DNA from: CADEED01 sp035765415
GTDB lineage: Bacteria; Pseudomonadota; Gammaproteobacteria; Steroidobacterales; Steroidobacteraceae
DNA: 64,000 nt
Assembly: GCA_035765415.1 (NCBI GenBank)
Contig: DASTXR010000154.1
Location: forward strand, 1-64,000
Direction: 5' to 3'
Shown one piece after another: positions 7,859-16,461 of the stretch. The position numbers and the translations under genes are program-made. Every line of letters begins with the position of its first letter. The stretch's first letter is position 1. The notes beneath the pieces were generated by a model, which was given only the letters and a program-made list of their open reading frames with translations, did not search any database and had not been told where the DNA came from.

Positions 7859-8305
7859 ATGTCGACAGGCACCGTCAAACTACATCGCGTGTTGCGTGCG
7901 AAGCCCGAGCGCGTCTATCGCGCATTCCTGGACGCCGGCGCCATGGCCAAGTGGTTGCCGCCCTATGGCTTCACGTGCACGGTCCACAAACTGGACGCGA
8001 AGGTGGGCGGCACCTTCAGGATGTCCTTCACGAACTTCACCACCGGCAACGCGCATTCGTTCGGCGGTGAATACCTCGAGCTCGTTCCGTCGGAAAAGAT
8101 CCTCTACACCGACAAGTTCGACGACCCGAACATGCCCGGCGAAATGCGAACCACCGTCACCGTGAAAGCCGTGACCGGCGGCGCGGAGCTCAACGTGGTG
8201 CAGGAAGGCATCCCGTCCGTCATCCCGGTGGAGATGTGTTACCTGGGCTGGCAGGAGTCGCTCGCGCAGCTCGCGCACCTGGTTGAGCCCGAGATTCCGG
8301 ACTGA
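7859..8305 (+). CDS. SRPBCC / AHSA1-family protein
   Basis: A 148-residue protein of the START/Bet v1-like AHSA1 family. It begins with the charged strand VKLHRVLRAKPERVYRAFLD, has the family WLPPYGFTCTVHKLDAKVGG turn, and ends GWQESLAQLAHLVEPEIPD, the typical C-terminal helix. These proteins fold around a hydrophobic cavity; their ligands are mostly unknown. GGAGGTGAG lies just upstream of the ATG at 7859, whose codon begins two bases after the DUF2834 stop. It is the last gene of the unit and ends convergent with the aldehyde dehydrogenase gene 13 bases away. Confidence 0.82.
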   Translation: MSTGTVKLHRVLRAKPERVYRAFLDAGAMAKWLPPYGFTCTVHKLDAKVGGTFRMSFTNFTTGNAHSFGGEYLELVPSEKILYTDKFDDPNMPGEMRTTVTVKAVTGGAELNVVQEGIPSVIPVEMCYLGWQESLAQLAHLVEPEIPD

Positions 8306-8318
8306 CGAGTATCCCAGC

Positions 8319-9743
8319 CTAGAACTTCACCATCACGTGCCGCACGGCCGTGTAATCCTCGAGCGCGTAGGCACTCAGGTCCTTGCCGTAGCCGGAACGC
8401 TTCATGCCGCCATGCGGCATCTCGCTCACCAGCATGAAGTGCGTGTTCACCCAGGTGCAGCCGTATTGCAGGCGCGCGGCCACCTTCATGGCCTTGCCAA
8501 CATCCTTGGTCCACACGGATGACGCGAGCCCGTAGTCCGAATCGTTGGCCCATTCGATGGCCTGGTCCGCATCCTTGAAACGCGTGACGCTGACCACCGG
8601 GCCGAACACTTCCTTCTGCACGATCTCGTCGGTTTGCCTGGCGCCGGCGATGACCGTGGGCTCGTAGAAGAACCCACTGCCCGCGCGCGCCTTGCCGCCC
8701 GCGGTGACTTCGATGTGGCGCTTCTCGGTAGCCCGCTGCACGAACCCGGAAACACGCGAACGTTGTTTGGCGGTGATGAGCGGCCCCATCTCGACGCCCT
8801 CTTCTTCCTGCGCGCCCAGCTTGATGCTGCTGGCGGCGCTCGAAAGCTCGGCCACGACCTTGTCATAGATCTTGGGCCCCGCGTAGATGCGACACGCGGC
8901 GGTGCAGTCCTGTCCCGCGTTGTAGAAGCCGAAAGTGCGCACGCCGCTGACCACGGACTCGAGGTCGGCATCATCGAACACAATGACCGGCGCTTTGCCG
9001 CCCAGCTCCAGGTGCGTACGCTTGGTGCCGTTCACCGCGGCCGCCAGCACCTTCTCGCCGCTCGCGATGGAACCGGTCAACGAGATCATGGCGACTTCCG
9101 GCTGCGCCACGAGCGGCGCACCCACGGTGTTGCCACGGCCGCAGACGATGTTGACGACACCCGGGGGAAACAACTCCGCGCAGATGGTGGCGAGCCTGAG
9201 CGCGGTGAGCGGCGTCTGCTCCGAGGGTTTGAGCACCACCGTGTTGCCCGCGGCCAGCGCCGGACCCATCTTCCACGCCGCCATCATGAGTGGATAGTTC
9301 CACGGCGCGATGGAGGCGACCACGCCTATGGGATCGCGGCGGATCATGCTGGTGAAACCGGGGAGATACTCGCCGGCGACGGCGCCATGCAGGGTGCGCG
9401 CAGCGCCCGCGAAGAAGCGGAACACATCGGCGATCGCCGGTATCTCATCGTTCAACGCCGCGTTCAGCGGCTTGCCGCAGTTCTGCGATTCGAGGCGCGC
9501 GAACTCCATGGCTTCCGCCTCGATGCGATCCGCGAGTTTCAGCAGCAACGCGCCGCGGTCTTTCGGAACGGTGGCGGCCCAGCCCGGAAACGCTTTCGCC
9601 GCCGCCTTCACGGCCGCACTGATCTGTTCCTCGGAAGCCTCGGCCACCTGCGCGATGACCTTGCCGGTCGCGGGGTCGAGCACTCCGAGCTCATCGCCCT
9701 TGCCTTTGACCAGCTTGCCGTTAACGAGCAGTTTCGTGTTCAT
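8319..9743 (-). CDS. patD: Gamma-aminobutyraldehyde dehydrogenase (PatD/YdcW type)
   Basis: A 474-residue NAD-dependent aldehyde dehydrogenase, the same length as E. coli PatD. It has the catalytic glutamate in LELGGKAPV, the catalytic cysteine in YNAGQDCTAACR, the cofactor site WNYPLMMAAWK and GS(I)ASGE. PatD oxidises 4-aminobutanal from putrescine breakdown to GABA. The assignment rests on motifs and on its place at the end of a five-gene operon ordered like E. coli ydcS-T-U-V-patD. Its start overlaps the 3' end of the permease gene by 23 bases. Another aliphatic amino-aldehyde substrate is possible. Confidence 0.82.
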   Translation of the reverse strand: MNTKLLVNGKLVKGKGDELGVLDPATGKVIAQVAEASEEQISAAVKAAAKAFPGWAATVPKDRGALLLKLADRIEAEAMEFARLESQNCGKPLNAALNDEIPAIADVFRFFAGAARTLHGAVAGEYLPGFTSMIRRDPIGVVASIAPWNYPLMMAAWKMGPALAAGNTVVLKPSEQTPLTALRLATICAELFPPGVVNIVCGRGNTVGAPLVAQPEVAMISLTGSIASGEKVLAAAVNGTKRTHLELGGKAPVIVFDDADLESVVSGVRTFGFYNAGQDCTAACRIYAGPKIYDKVVAELSSAASSIKLGAQEEEGVEMGPLITAKQRSRVSGFVQRATEKRHIEVTAGGKARAGSGFFYEPTVIAGARQTDEIVQKEVFGPVVSVTRFKDADQAIEWANDSDYGLASSVWTKDVGKAMKVAARLQYGCTWVNTHFMLVSEMPHGGMKRSGYGKDLSAYALEDYTAVRHVMVKF

Positions 9744-10542
9744 CGTCGGGCCTCGTGAGGTAGTAAGCGAGAACGATCGGAATCAGCGTCACCGCAATCA
9801 CGATGACCGCCACCACGTTGGTCACCGGCCGGTCGCGCGGCCGGAACAGCTCATTGAAGAACCAGATGGGCAGTGTGCGCTCTTTGCCCGCGGTGAATAT
9901 GGTGACGATGATTTCGTCGAACGACAACGCGAACGCGAGCATGCCGCCGGCCAGGAACGCGCTGGCCACCTGCGGCAGCAGGACATACCGAAACGTCTGC
10001 AGTCCATCCGCTCCCAGGTCCATGGACGCCTCCACCCAGCTGGGCGGCAGGCGCCGCAGCCTGGCGATGACGTTGTTGTAGATGATCACGGTGCAGAACG
10101 TGGCGTGGCCGGCCACGATCGTGAGGAACGACGCGTCGAGCCGAGCCATTTTCATGGCGGCTAACAACGCGATGCCGGTGATGATTCCTGGCAGCGCGAT
10201 CGGCAGCACGAACAGCACGGCCAACGAGTCCTTTGCCGCGAACTTCGCGCGCGCCAGCGCAAACGCCGCCAGCGTGCCCAGCACCAGCGCGATGGCGGTC
10301 GCGCAGGCCGCAACCGCCAGCGACAGGCTCAGGGCTTGCCAGATATCGGCCCGGCCGAACGCGACTTCGAACCAGCGCAGCGTGAATCCCGGCGGCGGAA
10401 ACTGATACGTGCGGTCCTCGGTGGTGAACGCGTAGAGGATGATGATGAACACCGGGATGTGCATGAATGCGAGTCCGGCGAACGCGCCGAGTCGCAGGAA
10501 CCACGAAGGCCGGTCGGGCCGGTATCGCCGGTCAAAGAGCAT
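9721..10542 (-). CDS. Polyamine-type ABC transporter permease (YdcV/PotC-like)
   Basis: A 273-residue inner-membrane permease with about six helices and the cytoplasmic EAA loop EASMDLGADGLQTFRYVLLP through which it contacts the ATPase. It belongs to the PotC/YdcV side of the spermidine/putrescine importer family, which uses two different permeases. The start at 10542 overlaps the preceding permease by 11 bases. It works with the second permease, the ATPase at 11440-12507 and the binding lipoprotein at 12523-13761; the adjacent aldehyde dehydrogenase suggests the imported compound is putrescine-like (inference). Confidence 0.85.
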   Translation of the reverse strand: MLFDRRYRPDRPSWFLRLGAFAGLAFMHIPVFIIILYAFTTEDRTYQFPPPGFTLRWFEVAFGRADIWQALSLSLAVAACATAIALVLGTLAAFALARAKFAAKDSLAVLFVLPIALPGIITGIALLAAMKMARLDASFLTIVAGHATFCTVIIYNNVIARLRRLPPSWVEASMDLGADGLQTFRYVLLPQVASAFLAGGMLAFALSFDEIIVTIFTAGKERTLPIWFFNELFRPRDRPVTNVVAVIVIAVTLIPIVLAYYLTRPDDEHETAR

Positions 10543-11443
10543 CGAAGGCTCCGAAGCGTTTGGCGATCGAGAGATACGCGAAGATCAGGATGATGGGCAC
10601 CACGGAAAACGCTGCCGCCAGCGGAATGTTTCCGGCGGTTCCCTGCTGCACGTAGACCATCATGCCGATGAAATATCCGGGCGCGCCCACCACGCTCGGG
10701 ATGATGTAGTCACCGAGTGTCAGCGAGAACGTGAACACCGAACCGGCAGCGATGCCGGGAATCGCGAGCGGCAACACCACGTTGCGGAACGTCTGCGAAG
10801 GTCGCGCGCCGAGATCCGCCGAGGCCTGCAGCAACGAGCCCGGCACGCGCTCGAGCGCCGCCGCCATCGGCAGGATCATGAACGGCAGCCACATGTACAC
10901 GAACACGATGAACATGCCGATGTACGAGGACGACAGCGACGGACCGCCGACGCCGGGCGCGGCCAGCACGGCCTCTAACAACCCGGTGAGTCCGAGCTTG
11001 GCGGTGGCCCAGGCGATGATGCCTTCCTTCGCCAGCAGCAGTCGCCAGGCGTACACCTTCACGAGGTAGCTGGTCCACATGGGCAGCATCACGCCCACGT
11101 AGAAGAACGCCTTCATGCGGCCGCGTGCGTAACGCGCCATGTAGGTGGCGATGGGCAGCGCGATGATCGCGCAGGCGAGCGTCACGGCGATGGCCATGGT
11201 CAGCGTGCGCAGCACGATATCGACATTGGCCGGCTGCGTGACGAGTTGTTCGTAGGTCGCAAGCGTGGGTTCGCGCACGATCTGCGCGGTGAAGTCGTCG
11301 ATGCGGTAGAAGCTCTGCGCCAGCAGCGCGAACAACGAGCCCAGATAGACCGTGCCGAACCACAGCAGCGGTGGAATGAGCAGCAGGCACAGGTACCAGT
11401 TCGGGCGTCGGTAGAAGAACGTCGACGCCGCGCGAACGGTCAT
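10532..11443 (-). CDS. Polyamine-type ABC transporter permease (YdcU/PotB-like)
   Basis: A 303-residue permease with six predicted helices and the EAA loop QASADLGARPSQTFRNVVLP. It is the PotB/YdcU-type partner. I start at the ATG at 11443 because the translation from there begins with MTVRAASTFFYRRPNWYLCL, a short cytoplasmic lead before helix 1. The longer in-frame extension to 11596 runs back through the ATPase gene. The ATG overlaps the ATPase stop by four bases, so the operon is translationally coupled. Confidence 0.85.
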   Translation of the reverse strand: MTVRAASTFFYRRPNWYLCLLLIPPLLWFGTVYLGSLFALLAQSFYRIDDFTAQIVREPTLATYEQLVTQPANVDIVLRTLTMAIAVTLACAIIALPIATYMARYARGRMKAFFYVGVMLPMWTSYLVKVYAWRLLLAKEGIIAWATAKLGLTGLLEAVLAAPGVGGPSLSSSYIGMFIVFVYMWLPFMILPMAAALERVPGSLLQASADLGARPSQTFRNVVLPLAIPGIAAGSVFTFSLTLGDYIIPSVVGAPGYFIGMMVYVQQGTAGNIPLAAAFSVVPIILIFAYLSIAKRFGAFDAL

Positions 11444-12507
11444 GGCACGCTCGATGACTCGCTGCTCGCGGACTCGCTGCTCGATGACTCGCGGAGCATC
11501 ACCGCCGCCTCGCGCGGCCACGACAGCCGGACGCGCGCACCCACCGAAAGTCCGTTCAGCGCCCGCGAGTCGTCTTCGGTGACCAGCGCGCTCCACACTT
11601 CACCGGCATCGAGCGCCACCTGCCAGCGGCTCGCGGCGCCGTGATACTGCACGGCCACGACGGCTCCCGGCGCATTCACCGCATCCTGCACCGCGGGCGC
11701 GGATTCGCTTCGCACGGCTACGTTCTCCGCGCGAATCGCGAATGGCTGCTCCGACCCGCTGATGGCCCGTGCGAGCGCGCCTTCAGCGACGTTGGCGCCG
11801 CCCACGAAGCGGGCGACGAACGCGGTGCCGGGGCGCGTGTACAACTCGCGCGGTGCGGCAAGCTGCTCGATCCTGCCTTTGTTGAACACGGCAACGCGGT
11901 CCGCCATCGACAGCGCCTCGCCCTGGTCGTGTGTCACGTAGACGAACGTGATGCCGAGACGGCGCTGCAACCCCTTGAGCTCGATCTGCATTTCTTCGCG
12001 CAACTTGAGGTCGAGCGCGCCGAGCGGTTCGTCGAGCAACAGCACCTTGGGCTGATTGATCAAGGCGCGCGCCAGCGCCACGCGCTGGCGCTGGCCGCCC
12101 GACAGTTGCGCGGGGCGGCGCTCGCCCTGTGCGCCGAGCTGCACCAGGTCGAGCATTTCGCGTGCGCGCTGCGCGCGGGTGGCCGCATCCACCCCGCGCA
12201 CGCGCGGCCCGTAGGCGACGTTCTCGAGCACGGTCATGTGCGGAAACAGCGCGTAGTCCTGGAAGACCGTATTCACGTTGCGGTCATAGGGCGGCACCGC
12301 GGAAACATCCGCGCCCTCGAGCAGCACCTGTCCGCGGTCGGGCGCATCGAAGCCCGCCACGAGCCGCAGGCAGGAAGTCTTGCCCGAACCCGAAGGGCCC
12401 AGCATTGCGAAGAATTCACCGGACTCGATCGCGAACGACACGTCGTCGACCGCCCGCACGTCGCCAAACAGGCGCGAGACGCCCCGGAATTCGATCGCCG
12501 CCGTCAT
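11440..12507 (-). CDS. Polyamine-type ABC transporter ATPase (YdcT/PotA-like) with Ser/Glu tail
   Basis: A 355-residue cytoplasmic ATPase with Walker A GPSGSGKTS, Q-loop, signature LSGGQRQRVALARAL, Walker B VLLLDEP and H-loop YVTHDQ. It also has the ~120-residue C-terminal TOBE-type domain of the PotA/YdcT group. It energises the two permeases downstream. The last ~18 residues (RESSSSESASSESSSVP) are a low-complexity serine/glutamate tail encoded by a short tandem repeat of GACTCGCTGCTCG at about 11450-11490. The tail is not part of the fold and looks like a recent repeat expansion at the gene end. Confidence 0.9.
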   Translation of the reverse strand: MTAAIEFRGVSRLFGDVRAVDDVSFAIESGEFFAMLGPSGSGKTSCLRLVAGFDAPDRGQVLLEGADVSAVPPYDRNVNTVFQDYALFPHMTVLENVAYGPRVRGVDAATRAQRAREMLDLVQLGAQGERRPAQLSGGQRQRVALARALINQPKVLLLDEPLGALDLKLREEMQIELKGLQRRLGITFVYVTHDQGEALSMADRVAVFNKGRIEQLAAPRELYTRPGTAFVARFVGGANVAEGALARAISGSEQPFAIRAENVAVRSESAPAVQDAVNAPGAVVAVQYHGAASRWQVALDAGEVWSALVTEDDSRALNGLSVGARVRLSWPREAAVMLRESSSSESASSESSSVP

Positions 12508-12522
12508 GCGACGACGATCTGT

Positions 12523-13761
12523 CTACTTGCCGCCGATGATGGCTGCGTAATCGTTGACCCAGCGGCTGTACGGTACGCAGCCTTCGGCGTTCGAGGCGCA
12601 CTTCGCTTCCGGCGTCCGCCAGAATGCGATCTTGTCGAAGTTTTCGATGCCGTTGCTCTTGCAGCCTTCGGCACCTAACAACTCATTGCCTTCGCAGGCC
12701 GCGGGAACCACCGGGTTGGAACCGAACCAGGCGGCCACATCGCCCTGCACCTTGGCGGAGATGGACCACTCGAGCCACTTGTAGGCGCAGTTCGGGTGCC
12801 GCGCGCCGGTGGCGAGCATGGTGCTGTCCGCCCAACCCGTGGCGCCTTCGACGGGCACCGTGGTGGCGACCTTCGCCTTGTTCATGAGCAGCGTGTTGGC
12901 CTGGAACGGCCAGGAACCCGAGGCGACGATGCCCTCGTTCTGGAAATCCTGCACCTGCACGTTGGCATCGTGCCAGTAACGCTGGACCAGCGGGTGCTGG
13001 CCACGCAGCACTTCGAGCACCGCCGCGTATTGCGTCTCGTTGAGCGCGTACGGATCCAGGATGCCGAGCTCCGGTTTCTTCGCCTTGAGGTACAACGCGG
13101 CATCGGCGATGTAGATAGGGCCATCGTAGGCCTGCACGCGGCCCTTGTTCGGCTTGCCGTCGGGGAATTTCTGCGGCTCGAATACCACGGACCAGGAGGT
13201 GGGCGGCGTCTTGAAGGTATCCGTGTTGTACAGCAACACGTTCGGACCCCACTGGTACGGCACGCCGTAATGCTTGCCATCGACGTAATGCCACGGGGCC
13301 TTCTGCAGGCGCGGATCGATGTTCTTGTAGCTCGGTATGCGGCTGACGTCGATGGGCATCACGGTGCCGCCGCGGATCAGGCGCAGCGACGCGTCGCCCG
13401 AAGCGGTGACCAGGTCGTAAGGCGCCGTGCCCGCCGGCGGCCAGGAGGCGTCACCGGGCGGGCTCTGCGGGGCGCCGCTCGCCAGTAGCGAGACCATCTC
13501 GTCGGAGGTGCCGGCCGTCTTCACCGTGACCTTGCAACCGGTCTCGCCTTCGAATTTGGAGACCCAGTCGTATGCCTTGTCGGTCTCGCCGCGTTCGATG
13601 TAGCCAGGCCAGGCGACGATGTCCAGCTGACCTTCGAGAGCCGTCGAAGCCATCATTGCTTCGTCTGCTTTCGGCGCCTCGTCCTTTTTCGAGCAGGCGG
13701 CGAGCGCCAGGGTGGCGCTGCATGCAACTAGCAACGATCGATTCGCGGATGCGGACAACAT
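12523..13761 (-). CDS. Polyamine-type ABC transporter substrate-binding lipoprotein (YdcS/PotD-like)
   Basis: A 412-residue extracytoplasmic solute-binding protein of the PotD/YdcS family. It has a lipoprotein signal with Cys23 in LALAAC, then the domain start LDIVAWPGYIERGETDKAYD and VPYQWGPNVLLYNTDTFKTP, the hinge region typical of the family. The start at 13761 puts the signal peptide at the N-terminus; in-frame upstream codons to 13893 contain no signal. It is the first gene of the five-gene importer/dehydrogenase operon. The 5' leader holds a perfect 7-bp-arm hairpin (13782-13802) between the promoter-like TAGAAT and the ribosome site. Unusually, it would be anchored to a membrane rather than free. 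Confidence 0.87.
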   Translation of the reverse strand: MLSASANRSLLVACSATLALAACSKKDEAPKADEAMMASTALEGQLDIVAWPGYIERGETDKAYDWVSKFEGETGCKVTVKTAGTSDEMVSLLASGAPQSPPGDASWPPAGTAPYDLVTASGDASLRLIRGGTVMPIDVSRIPSYKNIDPRLQKAPWHYVDGKHYGVPYQWGPNVLLYNTDTFKTPPTSWSVVFEPQKFPDGKPNKGRVQAYDGPIYIADAALYLKAKKPELGILDPYALNETQYAAVLEVLRGQHPLVQRYWHDANVQVQDFQNEGIVASGSWPFQANTLLMNKAKVATTVPVEGATGWADSTMLATGARHPNCAYKWLEWSISAKVQGDVAAWFGSNPVVPAACEGNELLGAEGCKSNGIENFDKIAFWRTPEAKCASNAEGCVPYSRWVNDYAAIIGGK

Positions 13762-13781
13762 GGCGAGCCCCTTTTTGTATG

Positions 13782-13802
13782 CGCTGGGTCGGGTGCCCAG
13801 CG
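13782..13802 (-). promoter_or_regulatory. 5'-leader hairpin before the polyamine operon
   Basis: A perfect inverted repeat CGCTGGG / CCCAGCG with a seven-base loop lies 21-41 bases upstream of the ATG at 13761. On the minus strand it sits between TAGAAT (about 13815) and the GGGGCTC ribosome site. It could be an mRNA-stabilising or regulatory leader structure, or a dyad operator. There is no U-run directly after it, so it is not a canonical terminator. Confidence 0.4.
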
Positions 13803-13914
13803 TCTTTGTCCCTATTCTAGGCCCAACTCCACCGCAAACATAAAGGACGCGACAGCGCGGCAGCCGGCTCATCCACCGTCGGATCGCCTGCACTTTTTCG
13901 GATTGCGCCCGACG

Positions 13915-14403
13915 CTATCGGACTCCGGAGCGAATGAAGATCGCTTCTCCGATCTTTTCGAACGCCGCCGCATAGACCTCGGGCTCGAGGATAGGCGTGT
14001 CATTGTCCATCGTGTGCCCATACATGCCGGACTGGCGCCTGGCATCGACGAAGTTCAGACGAATGCTGGTGAAGCCGGGGCGAAGTTCTTCGACGAACGC
14101 CGTGGCCCGGGTCTGACCACTGCTCGTACTGCCCGCGAGCACCTCCCAGAAATTCGTCTTGTTTCCCGATGGACTCGCCGCCGTGATGAAGCCGGTCTCC
14201 AGGTCGGCGCTCGAAACTATGTAGCCCAGATCCTGGAACACGGTAATGACGGATCCGAACGCGGCCAGCTTGGCCGTTTCGAACTCCTTCGCCTGGAACG
14301 CCTGAAGCTGCAGCGAGGTAGGCGCGGGCTTTCGCGGCGTTGCACACCCGGCAAAGGCAAGAGACAGACTCGCGACGATCAAGGCTCTGGTTAGCATGTT
14401 CAT
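13915..14403 (-). CDS. Predicted lipoprotein
   Basis: A 162-residue lipoprotein: signal LIVASLSLAFAGC with the lipobox cysteine at residue 20. The mature domain contains FQAKEFETAKLAAFGSVITV, then FQDLGYIVSSADLETGFITA, a pattern seen in small outer-membrane-associated lipoproteins of gammaproteobacteria in which a strand-helix unit repeats. Function is unknown. It lies 9 bases downstream of another lipoprotein gene (14413-14811) on the same strand, so the two probably form an operon and may act together in the envelope. Confidence 0.72.
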   Translation of the reverse strand: MNMLTRALIVASLSLAFAGCATPRKPAPTSLQLQAFQAKEFETAKLAAFGSVITVFQDLGYIVSSADLETGFITAASPSGNKTNFWEVLAGSTSSGQTRATAFVEELRPGFTSIRLNFVDARRQSGMYGHTMDNDTPILEPEVYAAAFEKIGEAIFIRSGVR

Positions 14404-14412
14404 GGGCGTAAC

Positions 14413-14811
14413 TCAGAACTCGCTCGATCGACTGCGGAAGTCGGAGACGACTTTCTTGTCGTTGAACTTGACGATGAGCGTCATCGTCCGTTGCGTCTGG
14501 TCGAAGCCTGACGCTTCCCGCGACTGCCCCGCCAGCACGATCGTCCAGTAGTCAGTCGAGCTCGTGGACTGGGTGGTCGTGGCCGCCCTCTGGTACGTCC
14601 AGACCTCCTGCCCCGAGCCGTCGATGGAGGTGATGTTAGGCGCACCGAAGACTTCGAGCACTTCGGTCTGGCTGGTCTCGCCAACCTTCAGGTTCATCTG
14701 GACGTTCCCGTGCGTCAGCTCGCTGTTTCGAGTGGTCACGGTTTGCGTCGGCACGGGAGCACAGGCGCTGATAACCAGCGCAGCGGCGGCAGCCGCGACA
14801 AGGAATCTCAT
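14413..14811 (-). CDS. Predicted lipoprotein with BamE/SmpA-like fold
   Basis: A 132-residue lipoprotein with the lipobox cysteine at residue 17 (ALVISAC). The mature part has the BamE/OmlA-like signature LKVGETSQTEVLEVFGAPN, then a VWTYQ strand and TMTLIVKFNDKKVVSDF. This two-layer fold occurs in many small periplasmic or outer-membrane lipoproteins. It is not the housekeeping BamE, as the rest diverges. It is the first gene of a two-lipoprotein unit. Confidence 0.75.
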   Translation of the reverse strand: MRFLVAAAAAALVISACAPVPTQTVTTRNSELTHGNVQMNLKVGETSQTEVLEVFGAPNITSIDGSGQEVWTYQRAATTTQSTSSTDYWTIVLAGQSREASGFDQTQRTMTLIVKFNDKKVVSDFRSRSSEF

Positions 14812-14982
14812 AACGTCACCTCGAATGAATGAGCCGTGGTTGGTGAGCCCCTGGGAATTGGTTCTTCGACATCATCGCCCCCTCCATGGTGACCGGGGGC
14901 TCCCTATCTAACTCCTGCGAACCTGAACCGCTGCTGATCGAAACGATGTCCCGACTTGTGGCCAGCGTCGACCGGTACCGGA

Positions 14983-16380
14983 TCAGCGCCGCATCGCGCG
15001 CTGCAGAAATGCCATTGCCTTTGTGTTGAGGCAGGTCGCCGCCGCGACGCGCATCCAGGTGCTGGGGAGCTGCGTGGGCGAAAACAGGCTGCCAGGTGCA
15101 CACAACACACCTTCGACGCTGCCGGCCGTTGCAAGTTCATTGGTATCGCGACCGAAGTCCGCCCACAGATACATGCCGCCCGGTGGTGGCCCCGCGATCC
15201 TCGCGCCCATTCGCTGCAACGCATCGGCGGTGCGCGCACGGCAGTCGTCCAGCCGCGTGCGCAGGCGTTCGAGCATGCGCTCGTAGCTGCGCTCGATGAT
15301 GATGCGCGCAACGACTCGCTCGCCGATCTCGCTGGATGACAGGCCGGTGAGCGCCTTGATGTCGCGCAGCTCGCTGGCCAGCGCCGGATGCGCCGCAACG
15401 AAGCCGACGCGCAGGTTGGCGGCGAGTGTCTTGGCGAAGCCGCCGACGTAGATCACGCGTCGGCCGTCGTCGAGGCTCGCGAGCCGCACGGCATGCCGGC
15501 CCTGCAGGTCACCGTAGATGTCGTCTTCGAGGATCATGAAGTCGTGCCGCGAAGCCAGCTCGAGCACGCGCGCCGCCACTTCCGCGCTCATGCACGACCC
15601 CGTGGGGTTGTGCGCCACGGAATTGAGGATGAACAGCTTCGGCCGCTCGCGCGCCAGCAGGCTTTCGAGCGCGGCGATGTCCGGGCCGTCCTTCCCGCGC
15701 GGGACGCCGACGATGCGCGCGCCGAACGCCGCAAAACGCGCGAACATCACGAACCACGCCGGGTCTTCGACGAACACCAGGTCGCCGGGCGCCAGAAAGC
15801 GGCGCGCGACGAGATCGATGGCCTGGGTCGCGCCGGCAGTCGTGACGATCTGCTCGGGAGCCACCACGATGCCGGCATGCGCCAGCCGGGTGCTCAGCGC
15901 CTCGCGCAAGGGTAGATAGCCTTCGACCGCGCCGTACTTGAGCAGCCAGGAGCCGCGGCTGCGACCCACGCCGCGCACGGCCGCCGCGACCATTTCGTGG
16001 TCGAGCCAGTCTTCGGGAAGCAGGCCGGCGCCGGGTTGTTCGCTGCCGGGCGACTGCCGCCGCTGTGCGCGCAGCAGCCAGCTCACATCGAGCACGGTGC
16101 CGGGCGGCGGCGGTGTTACCGCGCGCCGGTGATGCGCAGCCTTGTTGTTCCGCAGGCGGACGTAGAACCCCGAACCGCGGCGCGATTCGATGAGCCCGGC
16201 GGCGATGAGCTGGTCATACGCCTCCACCACGGTGGAACGGCTGACGCGCGATTCTTCGGCGCAGTTGCGGATGGAGGGCAGTCGCGTGCCCGGACGCAGC
16301 GCATGGTTCTCGATGCGCTGCGCGAGACGCGCGGCGAGCTGGGCAGGCAGGCGATGGTCTTGTTTGGTCTGCAGCGACAT
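14983..16380 (-). CDS. MocR/PdxR-type GntR regulator with aminotransferase domain
   Basis: A 465-residue MocR-family regulator. An N-terminal winged helix (RLPAQLAARLAQRIENHALR, then GTRLPSIRNCAEESRVSRST and VVEAYDQLIAAGLI) is linked to a fold-type-I aminotransferase-like domain with FVEDPAWFVMFARFAAFG, NPTG and the PLP lysine in VGGFAKTLAANLR. Such proteins sense PLP or an amino compound and activate a neighbouring gene. The start at 16380 is the first ATG before the winged helix; the longer frame to 16734 overlaps the divergent gene. A direct repeat in the 81-base divergent promoter is its probable operator. Confidence 0.88.
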   Translation of the reverse strand: MSLQTKQDHRLPAQLAARLAQRIENHALRPGTRLPSIRNCAEESRVSRSTVVEAYDQLIAAGLIESRRGSGFYVRLRNNKAAHHRRAVTPPPPGTVLDVSWLLRAQRRQSPGSEQPGAGLLPEDWLDHEMVAAAVRGVGRSRGSWLLKYGAVEGYLPLREALSTRLAHAGIVVAPEQIVTTAGATQAIDLVARRFLAPGDLVFVEDPAWFVMFARFAAFGARIVGVPRGKDGPDIAALESLLARERPKLFILNSVAHNPTGSCMSAEVAARVLELASRHDFMILEDDIYGDLQGRHAVRLASLDDGRRVIYVGGFAKTLAANLRVGFVAAHPALASELRDIKALTGLSSSEIGERVVARIIIERSYERMLERLRTRLDDCRARTADALQRMGARIAGPPPGGMYLWADFGRDTNELATAGSVEGVLCAPGSLFSPTQLPSTWMRVAAATCLNTKAMAFLQRAMRR

Positions 16381-16416
16381 ATATAAGAGCGGGCCAGTCG
16401 GGAGGGTTGGGGCGAT

Positions 16417-16437
16417 AACTGTACTGCAACTGTACTG
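16417..16437. promoter_or_regulatory. Direct-repeat operator in the MocR divergent promoter
   Basis: Two identical copies of AACTGTACTG lie at 16417-16426 and 16428-16437, 11 bases apart (one helical turn), in the 81-base gap between the MocR gene and the threonine-dehydratase-like gene. MocR proteins bind direct repeats as head-to-tail dimers, so this is the likely binding site controlling both genes. Repeat identity is seen directly; the regulator assignment is inference. Confidence 0.72.
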
Positions 16438-16461
16438 GTTCCGTCGTCTATATTTCATGGC

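Noticed and set aside
12129..12539. 136-codon plus-strand frame within the ABC ATPase gene
   Set aside because: Arg/Pro-rich shadow with no motifs opposite a gene with complete Walker and signature motifs.
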